Assembly (NCBI GenBank): GCA_031548025.1
Contig: JAVBRM010000111.1
Span: forward strand, 1 to 64,000
Direction of reading: 5' to 3'
Source of the DNA: UBA5239 sp031548025
GTDB taxonomy: Bacteria > Verrucomicrobiota > Lentisphaeria > Victivallales > Victivallaceae
DNA: 64,000 nt
Both the position numbers and the translations under genes were made by a program. The notes below the pieces were generated by a model. It was not told the DNA's origin and ran no database searches. It saw only the letters and a program-made list of their open reading frames with translations. Positions within the stretch are counted from its first letter, which is position 1. Each line of letters starts with the position of its first letter. Positions 25,471 to 33,495 of the stretch are shown here, piece by piece.

Positions 25471-26499
25471 TCAGTTTTGATTAATTTCAACTAAACGCGA
25501 GGCCAGTTTTCGGGTAGCATGCCCGAAAGCCGGATTTTCAATCTGACGGATCAGCATTTGAGCGGCGACTTCACCGAGCGCCGCCATCGGCGGCTCGACT
25601 GTGAGCAGTTCAAACGGAATAAACGCGGTCATGGGTGAGCGGTCAAAACCGGATATTTTCAGGCCGTCCGTATTGATTCCGGCTTTGGTCAACAGGCGGT
25701 ACAGATTGCCGGCGCAATAGTCATTCAGGCAGATAACAGCATCGGGGCGGCGCTTGGGATCGCGAAAATTTTCAATGAATTGAGCTTGTTGCTCCGGGGT
25801 GGAACAAATCCATTCCTCGCGGGGAAGCAACCGCAGTTTTTTCATGGCGGAGTGGAAGCCGTGGGTACGCTCGGCCGCCGCCAGCGGATTGACCTGGATA
25901 TCGCCGAACAACGCAAACTTGCGGCAACCCTGCTCGTAAAAACGCTTGACAATAGCGACAATGCCATCCTCGTTTTCGAACGTCAGCAGATTGCCGTCGA
26001 GCCCGTTCGGGGTACGGATCAGATAGAGCAGTGGAATTCCCGAGTCGGCCAGCGCCTGATACCCGGCGGCGGCATCGGAACGGGTGTCGGCGTACAGCAC
26101 AATCCCGGCCGGTTTCCGGGCAATCGCGGTGGAAATGATCCTTTCCTGAGTCGCGAGGTCGCCATACAGAGGGATAATGGTGCTTAAATAATTAGAATTC
26201 GCGGCATGAATGCTGAAGCTTTTCAGCGATTCATGGAAAAATACAATGTCGTGACAGAGAAAAATCAGTTCACGCGGAATAACCCGGACGCTGCCGGCGA
26301 CCACACTGCCGATGCCGTTTTTCTTGACGATCAAACCATTGGCGGCCAGCTCCGCCAGGGCGCGGCGGACCGTGGGTTTGCAGACCTGATATTCATCGGC
26401 CAGAGCCTGTTCGGAGGGCATGACGTCCCCAATCGCCATTGAGTTCAGTTTTTTCTCAAGCAAACCGATCAGATTGCTATATTTACTATTTCTGGCCAT
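25471..26499 (-). CDS. GntR-type regulator with LacI-like sensor, leading the sugar-acid operon
   Basis: 342 residues. The GntR winged helix (GDVMPSEQALADEYQVCKPTVRRALAELAANGLIVKKNGIGSVV) occupies about 1-70 and the LacI-like sensor the rest (AGIVLYADTRSDAAAGYQALADSGIPLLYLI, RRPDAVICLNDYCAGNLYRLLTKAGI, LKISGFDRSPM). It is the first gene of the leftward operon and lies 8 bases before the dehydratase gene. Three TTAARTGYT repeats around its promoter are candidate binding sites. Confidence 0.9.
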   Translation of the reverse strand: MARNSKYSNLIGLLEKKLNSMAIGDVMPSEQALADEYQVCKPTVRRALAELAANGLIVKKNGIGSVVAGSVRVIPRELIFLCHDIVFFHESLKSFSIHAANSNYLSTIIPLYGDLATQERIISTAIARKPAGIVLYADTRSDAAAGYQALADSGIPLLYLIRTPNGLDGNLLTFENEDGIVAIVKRFYEQGCRKFALFGDIQVNPLAAAERTHGFHSAMKKLRLLPREEWICSTPEQQAQFIENFRDPKRRPDAVICLNDYCAGNLYRLLTKAGINTDGLKISGFDRSPMTAFIPFELLTVEPPMAALGEVAAQMLIRQIENPAFGHATRKLASRLVEINQN

Positions 26500-26509
26500 A
26501 AATTACCTT

Positions 26510-26643
26510 TTAAGTGTTCATGAGATAATTATAACACTCCGACTGGAAAAATCAATGCTTAAATGCTGTAATGTGAAAATTAATTTAAAGATTGTTTTAT
26601 TTGAGCACAAAAAAATGATACCATTAATAAACCTTTAAATGTT
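26510..26643 (-). promoter_or_regulatory. Promoter of the sugar-acid operon with three repeated TTAARTGYT motifs
   Basis: On the minus strand TTGATT (26550-26555), 16 bases, TATAAT (26528-26533). The 9-mer TTAARTGYT occurs in the same orientation at 26510-26518 (TTAAGTGTT), 26559-26567 (TTAAATGCT, touching the -35 box) and 26635-26643 (TTAAATGTT). These are candidate operators for the GntR protein. Confidence 0.5.
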
Positions 26644-26758
26644 TATTGATCGAATTCGTCAGGCTGGCCGGATGAGCCGGGCAGATCTGGCTTCCCGTTT
26701 CCTGAAAAAAAATCGGAAAAAATTGTAAAAATCAATAGTATATTTTAAGAATTTCTAT

Positions 26759-26787
26759 TTGAAATTTGTTGTAATCAGCGTTATATT
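26759..26787 (+). promoter_or_regulatory. Promoter for the glutamate dehydrogenase gene
   Basis: TTGAAA (26759-26764), 17 bases, TATATT (26782-26787). It would leave an untranslated leader of about 170 bases. Confidence 0.5.
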
Positions 26788-26965
26788 TAAGCGTTAGATT
26801 TTTTTATGGGGAAAAAGATTTCTCCGTTTCACATACACGCATTTGGAATTTCTTCGGCGCTTGCCAATTTATATAAGTTTTTACAAAAATCTAGCAAACC
26901 AATAACAAGAAGTACTGAAGGTATATAGTAGAGTTATTCTATTAAGTCAATAAAGGGCATTAGAA

Positions 26966-29905
26966 ATGAAAAAGAAATCGATAGATCAAGATCCGATCGA
27001 GGAAAATTTTCTTAAGGAAGTCAAGGCTTCGCGACTTCTGTTGGAAAAGATTATGGAACCGGAGTTTTTCCAGGAAGTAACCCACGAACAATTGTCGAGT
27101 ATCCTGCCGCTGCTCTCCAATATCTCCGGCCAGCAGGGATTCCGCAAAGCCGAAGTCGGCGACACCATCTACAACGTTTACCTCAAAGACGCCGCGACCA
27201 ATACTACTGTGACCAGTTGGGCGGTGCATCGCCGCCGGTTTGTCCGGGTGGCGGTTTACGAGTCGCTCAGCGGGATCAATGCTTTTGACGGTGAATGCAA
27301 GAAGCTGGTGATTGAGATTTTCCAGGTAAATACCTGTACCTCGGCTCCTGCGAGCGTTTCCATGAAAGAATTTCTGGGTGCCTATAACCGTAAGTATAAA
27401 AAAGCCGACCAGGACGCCGTAAAGGAAATTTACGGACGCCTGAACTGGTGCGATATGGGCAGTGTGCCCCTGAACGATCTGGTGACGATGGTGCATCATG
27501 CGCTGAAGATTCAGAAGAACGACCATGTGGACCTGGATTGCCGCAAAGTCGGCGACAATGAATTGCACATCACTTTGACCCGTATCGACCCGACCGGCAA
27601 AGGCGAGTTGTTCGACCGGATCGCGGATGTGGCGTTTTTCAACGGATTCCGGATCCGCAAAGTGCAATTCTGCATGATGACCAATCAGGAAAATCCCACC
27701 GATTTCAAGCATCTGCCGGTTCAGCTGGCTGAAATCACCGTGACCTGCGAAGAAAAGCACTTGGACGACAAGAAAGTCCGGACGCTTCTGGAGTCGTTCA
27801 AGCTGATCGACTGGATCGAAGTCAACGATCTGCTGCAGACCGAACTGGTGGCCCGCGGCTATCTCGACATGATGGACGCGAACCTGATGCGTGCGATTGT
27901 CGAATTCATCCATTCCCAGTTCTCATACATCGACCGCAACAGCTATTCGCTGGATGTGGTGTACCGTTATATGGCGCGCTATCCCGTGCTGATGGCGGAG
28001 CTGGCGGCGGCGTTTCATGCCAAATTCAATCCGGAGTCTCCGACCGCCGGACAGGATTTCAACGTGAACAGTCTGGAAAAACATATTTCCGCCATCGCTA
28101 CCGGCATCACCGAAAAAGATATCATCATCAAGACCATTTTCTCGGCGGCGCTGAACTTCCTGGTCAATGTCCGTCTGACGAACTTCTTTACGGACGAAAA
28201 AGCGGCTCTGTCCTTCCGGATGGACCCGGCGTTCATGAATTTCTATGCCAAACTGTCTCCGGTCTACGGACAGGCGTTCCCGTCTGACCGTCCGCACGGC
28301 GTGTTCTATTTCTACCGCCAGGAAGTGATCGGCTTCCATGTTCGTTTCGCCGAAATTGCTCGTGGCGGCTGGCGTAGCGTGATTCCGCGCTTCGGCACCA
28401 GCAATCTGGAAAAACGCGACAACTACGACTATGCGAAGAACGAAATTTTCCGCGAAGTCTATGTGTTGGCGCACACCCAGCACCTGAAAAACAAAGACAT
28501 TTACGAAGGCGGCGCCAAGATCATTACGCTGCTGAAACCGGTGGAAAGCGCCGATTTCAAGCCGTATCTGTGGGAAAACCAGCGTGCGGTCTGTGCCGCG
28601 CTTCTCTCGCTGATCAACTACGACAGCAAGGGCAAGCTCAAGGACAAGCGCGTGGTCGATACCCTGCGTTCGCCTGAAATCATCGAAATCGGTCCCGACG
28701 AAAATATGTTCGACGTGATGATCGAGTGGATGGGTGAATATGCCGCGCATGTGGGTTATACCCTGGGCTCCGGCCTGATTTCCGGCAAGCCCGGCAGCGG
28801 TATCAACCACAAGGAATACGGCGTGACCTCGTTCGGAGTGTTCCAGTATCTGCTGAAAACCGCTTCCGAGCTCGGCATCAACGTGGAAAAAGACGAATGG
28901 AGCGTCAAGATCTCCGGTGGTCCCTATGGCGACGTGGCCGGAAATATGATGAAGCTCCTCAACGGCAAAAACAGCAAGGGCAAATATAACTTCCCGAAAT
29001 TGAAGATCGTTTCGATCGTCGACGGCCCGGCGGCGGTTTACGACCCGGCCGGACTGAATCGTGAAGCCCTGCAGAAAATGCTCTTCACGGAGAACCTCGA
29101 CGCTTATCCGTCCGAATTACTCAAGGGCGAAGGCGCTTATATCATCTACTGCAAGCCGGTATTCGTGAAAAACGAAGACAAGTACCGTCTGCTCAAGATG
29201 AAGAACGGCAAGCTGGTCGAAGAACTGTTGCTCCGCGATGCTTTCATGCGGATATTCCAGGGAACTTTGCACCAGGCGGCGGATATCTTCATTCCGTGCG
29301 GCGGCCGTCCGTCGACCATCAATATTTCCAACTGGCAGGATTTCTGCCCGAACGGCAAACCGAGCGCCAGAGCGATTGTCGAAGGCGCCAACTCGTTCAT
29401 CACTCCGCAGGCCCGCGACCTCTTGCAGGAAGCCGGAATCTGGATCGTGAAGGACGCTTCCGCCAACAAGTGCGGGGTGATCACTTCCTCCTACGAAATC
29501 CTGAGTGGTTTGATGTTGAGCGATGAAGAATTCCGCAAGGATCATGAAGAAATCGTATCCGAAGTCATGGGCATGCTGAAGAAACGCGCTACCGACGAAG
29601 CCGAATGGTTGTATTCGCACTTTCGCCGGACCGGGCTGAGAATGACCGAGCTTACGGAAAAGCTGAGCCGCGCGATCAATGCCAAGAACGATGAAATCAA
29701 AGCGTTTCTGCTGGCGAACCCCGGCATGATGGATGACGCGATTATTTTCGATCATCTGCCGCCGTTCTTCAAGAACAAATATCCGGATCGGGTCAAGCGG
29801 ATTCCCGCTCAGTACTTGATCGCCATTGCTTCGGTGGAGCTGGCTTCGCGGATTGTTTACCGGCTGGGCGAAAGCGTAGCCAACGAAATCGCCGCGGTAA
29901 AATAA
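26966..29905 (+). CDS. Large NAD-specific glutamate dehydrogenase (about 110 kDa class)
   Basis: 979 residues, far longer than the hexameric 450-residue enzymes and shorter than the 1600-residue 180-kDa class. The catalytic region has GFHVRFAEIARGGWRSVIPRFG, YEGGAKIITLLKP (substrate lysine region), IEIGPDENMFDVMIEWMG and LGSGLISGKPGSGINHKEYGVTSFGVFQYL, followed by a Rossmann segment (ISGGPYGDVAGNMMKLL) and RAIVEGANSFITPQAR. It converts glutamate to 2-oxoglutarate and ammonia with NAD. The N-terminal about 400 residues are probably regulatory. It is a single-gene unit with its own promoter and terminator. Cytoplasmic. Confidence 0.88.
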   Translation: MKKKSIDQDPIEENFLKEVKASRLLLEKIMEPEFFQEVTHEQLSSILPLLSNISGQQGFRKAEVGDTIYNVYLKDAATNTTVTSWAVHRRRFVRVAVYESLSGINAFDGECKKLVIEIFQVNTCTSAPASVSMKEFLGAYNRKYKKADQDAVKEIYGRLNWCDMGSVPLNDLVTMVHHALKIQKNDHVDLDCRKVGDNELHITLTRIDPTGKGELFDRIADVAFFNGFRIRKVQFCMMTNQENPTDFKHLPVQLAEITVTCEEKHLDDKKVRTLLESFKLIDWIEVNDLLQTELVARGYLDMMDANLMRAIVEFIHSQFSYIDRNSYSLDVVYRYMARYPVLMAELAAAFHAKFNPESPTAGQDFNVNSLEKHISAIATGITEKDIIIKTIFSAALNFLVNVRLTNFFTDEKAALSFRMDPAFMNFYAKLSPVYGQAFPSDRPHGVFYFYRQEVIGFHVRFAEIARGGWRSVIPRFGTSNLEKRDNYDYAKNEIFREVYVLAHTQHLKNKDIYEGGAKIITLLKPVESADFKPYLWENQRAVCAALLSLINYDSKGKLKDKRVVDTLRSPEIIEIGPDENMFDVMIEWMGEYAAHVGYTLGSGLISGKPGSGINHKEYGVTSFGVFQYLLKTASELGINVEKDEWSVKISGGPYGDVAGNMMKLLNGKNSKGKYNFPKLKIVSIVDGPAAVYDPAGLNREALQKMLFTENLDAYPSELLKGEGAYIIYCKPVFVKNEDKYRLLKMKNGKLVEELLLRDAFMRIFQGTLHQAADIFIPCGGRPSTINISNWQDFCPNGKPSARAIVEGANSFITPQARDLLQEAGIWIVKDASANKCGVITSSYEILSGLMLSDEEFRKDHEEIVSEVMGMLKKRATDEAEWLYSHFRRTGLRMTELTEKLSRAINAKNDEIKAFLLANPGMMDDAIIFDHLPPFFKNKYPDRVKRIPAQYLIAIASVELASRIVYRLGESVANEIAAVK

Positions 29906-29928
29906 ACACTGCACCGTTGAATTCCAAG

Positions 29929-29966
29929 CCCCTGTCAGGTTTTTCCCGGCAGGGGTTTTGTTATTT
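29929..29966 (+). terminator. Rho-independent terminator after glutamate dehydrogenase
   Basis: CCCCTG (29929-29934) pairs with CAGGGG (29950-29955), followed by TTTTGTTATTTT. Confidence 0.8.
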
Positions 29967-29974
29967 TAAAAAAC

Positions 29975-30002
29975 TTGATAATTGGGGGCGGCGGAGTATA
30001 TT
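29975..30002 (+). promoter_or_regulatory. Promoter for the amidohydrolase-GH1 operon
   Basis: TTGATA (29975-29980), 16 bases including a GGGGGCGGCGG stretch, TATATT (29997-30002), 29 bases before the ATG at 30032. Confidence 0.55.
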
Positions 30003-30031
30003 TACATGGAATATAAAAGGATTGAGATAGA

Positions 30032-31492
30032 ATGATTATTGATGCGCATATCCATGCGGACAGCATAAATGATTTCAACGATAATTACCGGCGGGTGATC
30101 TCCGAACTTGATGAAAACGGTATTGGCGTGGCTATTGTCTCCGATCTGGGGGACTGGAGCCAGTTCCCTTCTTCCGAGGTCATTCGTGAAGCCAATGACC
30201 GGATGGCGGCGATGTATGAAATGCATGCGCCGCGGCTGCAGTATCTGGTTTATCTCAATCCGCAGCTACCGGACTGGGAGGAGGAGTTGACCAGACATTA
30301 CGGACGCGCCATTGGAGTCAAGCTCTGGATTGCTCTGAAAGACCGGGAAGGCTCGCTGATGAATACCGAGATGGTGTTGCGGCGGGCGGCGGAATACGAA
30401 TTGCCGGTATTGCTGCATGTTTATCAGCGCACTGACGGCAATCTGCCGGGCGAAATCGACCTGAAAGAGTTTCGGGAATTATGCTGGCGGGTACCCACAT
30501 GCACCATGATCGGAGCTCACGCCGGCGGTAATTGGCGCTTGGCCGGTGATTTGCTGTCGGATTTGCCGCAGAACAAGTATTTCGATATTTCCGGCGGCTA
30601 TCCCGAACACGGCATGGTGGAAAAATTGGTGTACGACAACGAGGCGAGCCGGATTGTTTACGGTTCCGACGCGTATGGGCGCAGTTATGCTTCCCAATTG
30701 GCCAAGGTCAAATATGCCGATATCAGCCCGGAAGAAAAAGAGAGGATTCTGTGGCGGAACGCCGCTCAGATTTTCTGGCTGGATCCGGGCGAAGTGGTAA
30801 AATGTTCTCCGGTGGAATATCCCTGGCCGGAATGGGGCGAGGATCATTATTGTTTCTGCGGCGGGCTGCCCGGAACTGATTATCAGGTAGCGCCCGAAAA
30901 ACTGGCGAATCTACTGGCCGGGTATAAGGTCCGGCGCGGTTACGTGGTCAATTTGAATGATGTTTTTGCCGATGATTTGAATAAAGTCAACAATGAATTT
31001 GCGGCGCAATGTGCCAGGTTCGGCAACTTGTCGCCGCTGGCGATAGCCGATCCGCGCCGCCGGGACGGGCTGAACCGCGATGTCTGGGTGTCGCCATATC
31101 TGCACGGTTACCGCCTGGATGACCCCGGGTATCTGCCGTTCTGGCAGCGCTGCGCGGAGCAGGGGATCAAGGTCTGGATCAATACCGCGTTGTCCGATTA
31201 TCGCTTTCGCGATCCTTCGCTGAAAGCAAGAGAAGTCAAGACGGAGGAAATCCGTAATTTTCTGCAAACGGCTCCGAAAAATATTTATACCTTCCAGGGA
31301 GTCCGGCCGATGCCGGAAGCGGGCCCGGAAGTGCGTTTTGAAATATCCCGGCTCAGTGACGGGCAGCGGGCGGCGGCGGGATTTTTCGCCGGCCACGACG
31401 GTTCTGGATTGGTCTGGGGCAGTGAATATCCGTTCCGCGACTATCCGCAAGTTTACGAATCAATAACCCATAGGGAATTAATACATGAGTGA
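30032..31492 (+). CDS. Amidohydrolase-2-type protein with tandem, degenerate second domain
   Basis: 486 residues. Residues 1 to about 255 form a metal-dependent TIM-barrel hydrolase: MIIDAHIH (H6, H8), LLHVYQ, GAHAGGNW and IVYGSDAYG, ending ERILWRNAAQIFWLD as family members do. Residues about 275-486 repeat the layout: VAPEKLANLLAGYKVRRGYVV.., PLAIADPRR, LPFWQRCAEQGIKVWINT and GLVWGSEYP, but the H-x-H is replaced by CFCGG and the later His ligands are gone, so this copy is probably non-catalytic. Relatives hydrolyse or decarboxylate small cyclic acids or lactones. Its stop overlaps the GH1 start by 8 bases (ATGAGTGA). Confidence 0.75.
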   Translation: MIIDAHIHADSINDFNDNYRRVISELDENGIGVAIVSDLGDWSQFPSSEVIREANDRMAAMYEMHAPRLQYLVYLNPQLPDWEEELTRHYGRAIGVKLWIALKDREGSLMNTEMVLRRAAEYELPVLLHVYQRTDGNLPGEIDLKEFRELCWRVPTCTMIGAHAGGNWRLAGDLLSDLPQNKYFDISGGYPEHGMVEKLVYDNEASRIVYGSDAYGRSYASQLAKVKYADISPEEKERILWRNAAQIFWLDPGEVVKCSPVEYPWPEWGEDHYCFCGGLPGTDYQVAPEKLANLLAGYKVRRGYVVNLNDVFADDLNKVNNEFAAQCARFGNLSPLAIADPRRRDGLNRDVWVSPYLHGYRLDDPGYLPFWQRCAEQGIKVWINTALSDYRFRDPSLKAREVKTEEIRNFLQTAPKNIYTFQGVRPMPEAGPEVRFEISRLSDGQRAAAGFFAGHDGSGLVWGSEYPFRDYPQVYESITHRELIHE

Positions 31493-32855
31493 AAAAACAA
31501 AATTTTGTTGGGGTGCGGCCACCGCGGCGTACCAGATCGAAGGCGGAGTATACGAAGGCGGCAGGGGATTCAGCGTGTGGGATGCGTACTGCCGGATTCC
31601 GGGCCGGGTGAAAAATATGGACAATGGCGACGTCGCCTGCGACAGTTATCACCGCTTCGAGGAAGATGTGAAAATGCTGAAAATGCTGGGCGTCGACGCC
31701 TACCGTTTTTCGATCGCCTGGCCGCGCATTCAGCCGACCGGCCGCGGCGAAGCCAATACGGAAGGAATCGCCTATTACAACCGCCTGATCGATACCTTGC
31801 TGGCCAACGGGATTACTCCGTTTGTTACGCTGTATCACTGGGATTTGCCGTTGGATCTGAATATGGCTCATGACGGTTGGCTGAATCGCGGTATCGTCGA
31901 AGACTTCACGAATTATGCCAAAATCTGTTTCAATGCTTTCGGCGACCGGGTCAAGCACTGGATTACCTTCAATGAATCATGGTGCGTGGCGGTACTGGGA
32001 CATGGCCTCGGATCTTTCCCGCCCGGCCGTACCAGTCCGGACGAACCGTACCTGGTCGGACATAACTTGCTGTTGGCCCATGCCTATGCGGTCAAAGCGT
32101 TCCGCGACGGCGGCTACGGCGGCGTCATCGGGAGCACCAACAACTGCGATTGGCGCGAACCGTTGACCGATTCGCCGGAAGACCGCGCCGCCGCGCAGCG
32201 GGCGGTGGAATTCTTCTACGCCTGGTTTGCCGACCCGGTGTATTTCGGCGACTATCCGGCGGTGATGCGCGAACGGCTCGGCAAGCGCCTGCCGGAATTT
32301 ACCGCGGAGGAAAAACAACTCCTCAAAGGTAGCGGTGATTTCATGGGACTGAATCATTATTCCACGCTGTACGCCTCGGCCAAGCCTCCGGTGGACGCCG
32401 GTGACATCGGGCCGAATGGCAACGGCGGTATGAATGACGATCAGGATGTGTATTTGAGCGTCGATCCCGCATGGGAACAGACCGATATGCAGTGGAATAT
32501 CGTACCGTGGGGCTTCCGCAAGCTCCTCAAATGGATCGGAGACCGTTACCCGGGATACCCGATTTACGTGACCGAAAACGGTTGTGCCGTGAATGAACCG
32601 GATGTGATGACCGCTCAGAACGATGATTTGCGTTGCCGTTTCATCAAGGGGTACACTGATGCCATGCTGGCGGCGGTCAAGGAAGACAAGGTCGATATCC
32701 GCGGTTATTTCCTGTGGAGCTTGCTGGATAACTTCGAATGGGGACATGGCTACAGCAAGCGCTTCGGCATTGTTCGCGTGAGCCCGGACAATCTGGAAAG
32801 AATTCCCAAGAAATCTTTCTATGCCTATCAGCAGATTATTCAAGACAACCCATAA
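31485..32855 (+). CDS. GH1 beta-glucosidase/beta-glycosidase
   Basis: 456 residues, standard GH1 length. FCWGAATAAYQIEGGVYEGGRG at the start is the family N-terminal signature. The acid/base is E164 in HWITFNES and the nucleophile E364 in IYVTENG; SLLDNFEWGHGYSKRFG is the aglycone-side motif. No signal peptide, so it acts on imported beta-glycosides, and lack of phosphate-binding residues was not checked in detail, so a 6-phospho specificity cannot be fully excluded. Translationally coupled to the tandem amidohydrolase gene. Confidence 0.93.
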   Translation: MSEKTKFCWGAATAAYQIEGGVYEGGRGFSVWDAYCRIPGRVKNMDNGDVACDSYHRFEEDVKMLKMLGVDAYRFSIAWPRIQPTGRGEANTEGIAYYNRLIDTLLANGITPFVTLYHWDLPLDLNMAHDGWLNRGIVEDFTNYAKICFNAFGDRVKHWITFNESWCVAVLGHGLGSFPPGRTSPDEPYLVGHNLLLAHAYAVKAFRDGGYGGVIGSTNNCDWREPLTDSPEDRAAAQRAVEFFYAWFADPVYFGDYPAVMRERLGKRLPEFTAEEKQLLKGSGDFMGLNHYSTLYASAKPPVDAGDIGPNGNGGMNDDQDVYLSVDPAWEQTDMQWNIVPWGFRKLLKWIGDRYPGYPIYVTENGCAVNEPDVMTAQNDDLRCRFIKGYTDAMLAAVKEDKVDIRGYFLWSLLDNFEWGHGYSKRFGIVRVSPDNLERIPKKSFYAYQQIIQDNP

Positions 32856-32880
32856 ACGCGCTAAAAATAGGAGGCGAGTT

Positions 32881-33441
32881 ATGAAATTCAAAATGTTGGT
32901 TACCTTAATCGCAATGGTCGCGGTGGTTGCCGGAGTCAAAGCCGACATCAAGATTGTCAAGGCGATTTACGGCTTTGGCGAGCAGACCAAGGATGTTACC
33001 GAAATTGCCAAGGACAAACTCATCGTGATTGCCGACCGGCTGGTGTTGCTCGACGTCAATAATTCGTTCTTTACCGATCCGGCCCCCGGTAAGCCCAAGA
33101 CTCTTGAATTGACTTATTCCGAAGACGGCGTGGAAAAGACCGCGTCGATCAAGGAAAGAGGACAGTTTGTTCATTTCAAGAACATGGAACCGTCCAAAGA
33201 GTTCAAAGTTATCCTGGCGTTTTATGGTGTTGGTGACAAATGGAACGACGTTACCGCCAAGATCATCGAAGCCTGCGATGAAGGCTCGAATGTCAATGTC
33301 GACAATACCGTTTTGGGCCCCGATCCCGGTCGCGGCAAAGCCAAATCCCTGGTCGTCGCTTTCAGTGAAAATGACCAGGTTAAGGTCGTCAGAGTTGGCG
33401 AAAAACAGGTCTTCAAGCCGGAAAGCATCAAGAAAAAATAA
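32881..33441 (+). CDS. Secreted protein with two tandem DUF3395-like domains
   Basis: 186 residues from the ATG at 32881, preceded by AGGAGG; a longer in-frame ATG at 32821 lies inside the GH1 gene and has no ribosome site. A signal peptide (MKFKMLVTLIAMVAVVAGVKA) leads two repeats of about 75 residues: IKIVKAIYGFGEQTKDVTE..DPAPGKPKTLELTYSEDG and FKVILAFYGVGDKWNDVTA..DPGRGKAKSLVVAFSEND. The shared A-x-Y-G..DVT..DP.pGk.K.L pattern resembles the C-terminal DUF3395 domain of DnaJ-C11-like proteins. Its role is unknown; it follows GH1 by 25 bases. Confidence 0.7.
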   Translation: MKFKMLVTLIAMVAVVAGVKADIKIVKAIYGFGEQTKDVTEIAKDKLIVIADRLVLLDVNNSFFTDPAPGKPKTLELTYSEDGVEKTASIKERGQFVHFKNMEPSKEFKVILAFYGVGDKWNDVTAKIIEACDEGSNVNVDNTVLGPDPGRGKAKSLVVAFSENDQVKVVRVGEKQVFKPESIKKK

Positions 33442-33462
33442 ATTCAGTTCATCCGTGAATTT

Positions 33463-33495
33463 AAGCCAATGCCGCGTTCATTCCGGCATTGGCTT
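33463..33495. terminator. Convergent hairpin terminator overlapping the GH115 stop codon
   Basis: AAGCCAATGCCG (33463-33474) and CGGCATTGGCTT (33484-33495) form a perfect 12-bp stem followed by TATTA. The minus-strand GH115 reading frame ends at 33478, inside the hairpin, so its last codons are part of the structure. Confidence 0.75.

Larger units (their letters stand above)
26500..26965. other. 466-base intergenic region between the sugar-acid operon and glutamate dehydrogenase
   Basis: No gene is seen. It holds the leftward operon promoter with its repeats, a GC-rich degenerate 9-bp-period stretch (26658-26693), an A-rich tract, AGTATATTTTAAG (26737-26749) shared with the hydrogenase leader, and the promoter at 26759-26787. 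From 26790 to 26965 it is AT-rich leader with an AAAGGG ribosome site near the ATG. Confidence 0.55.
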
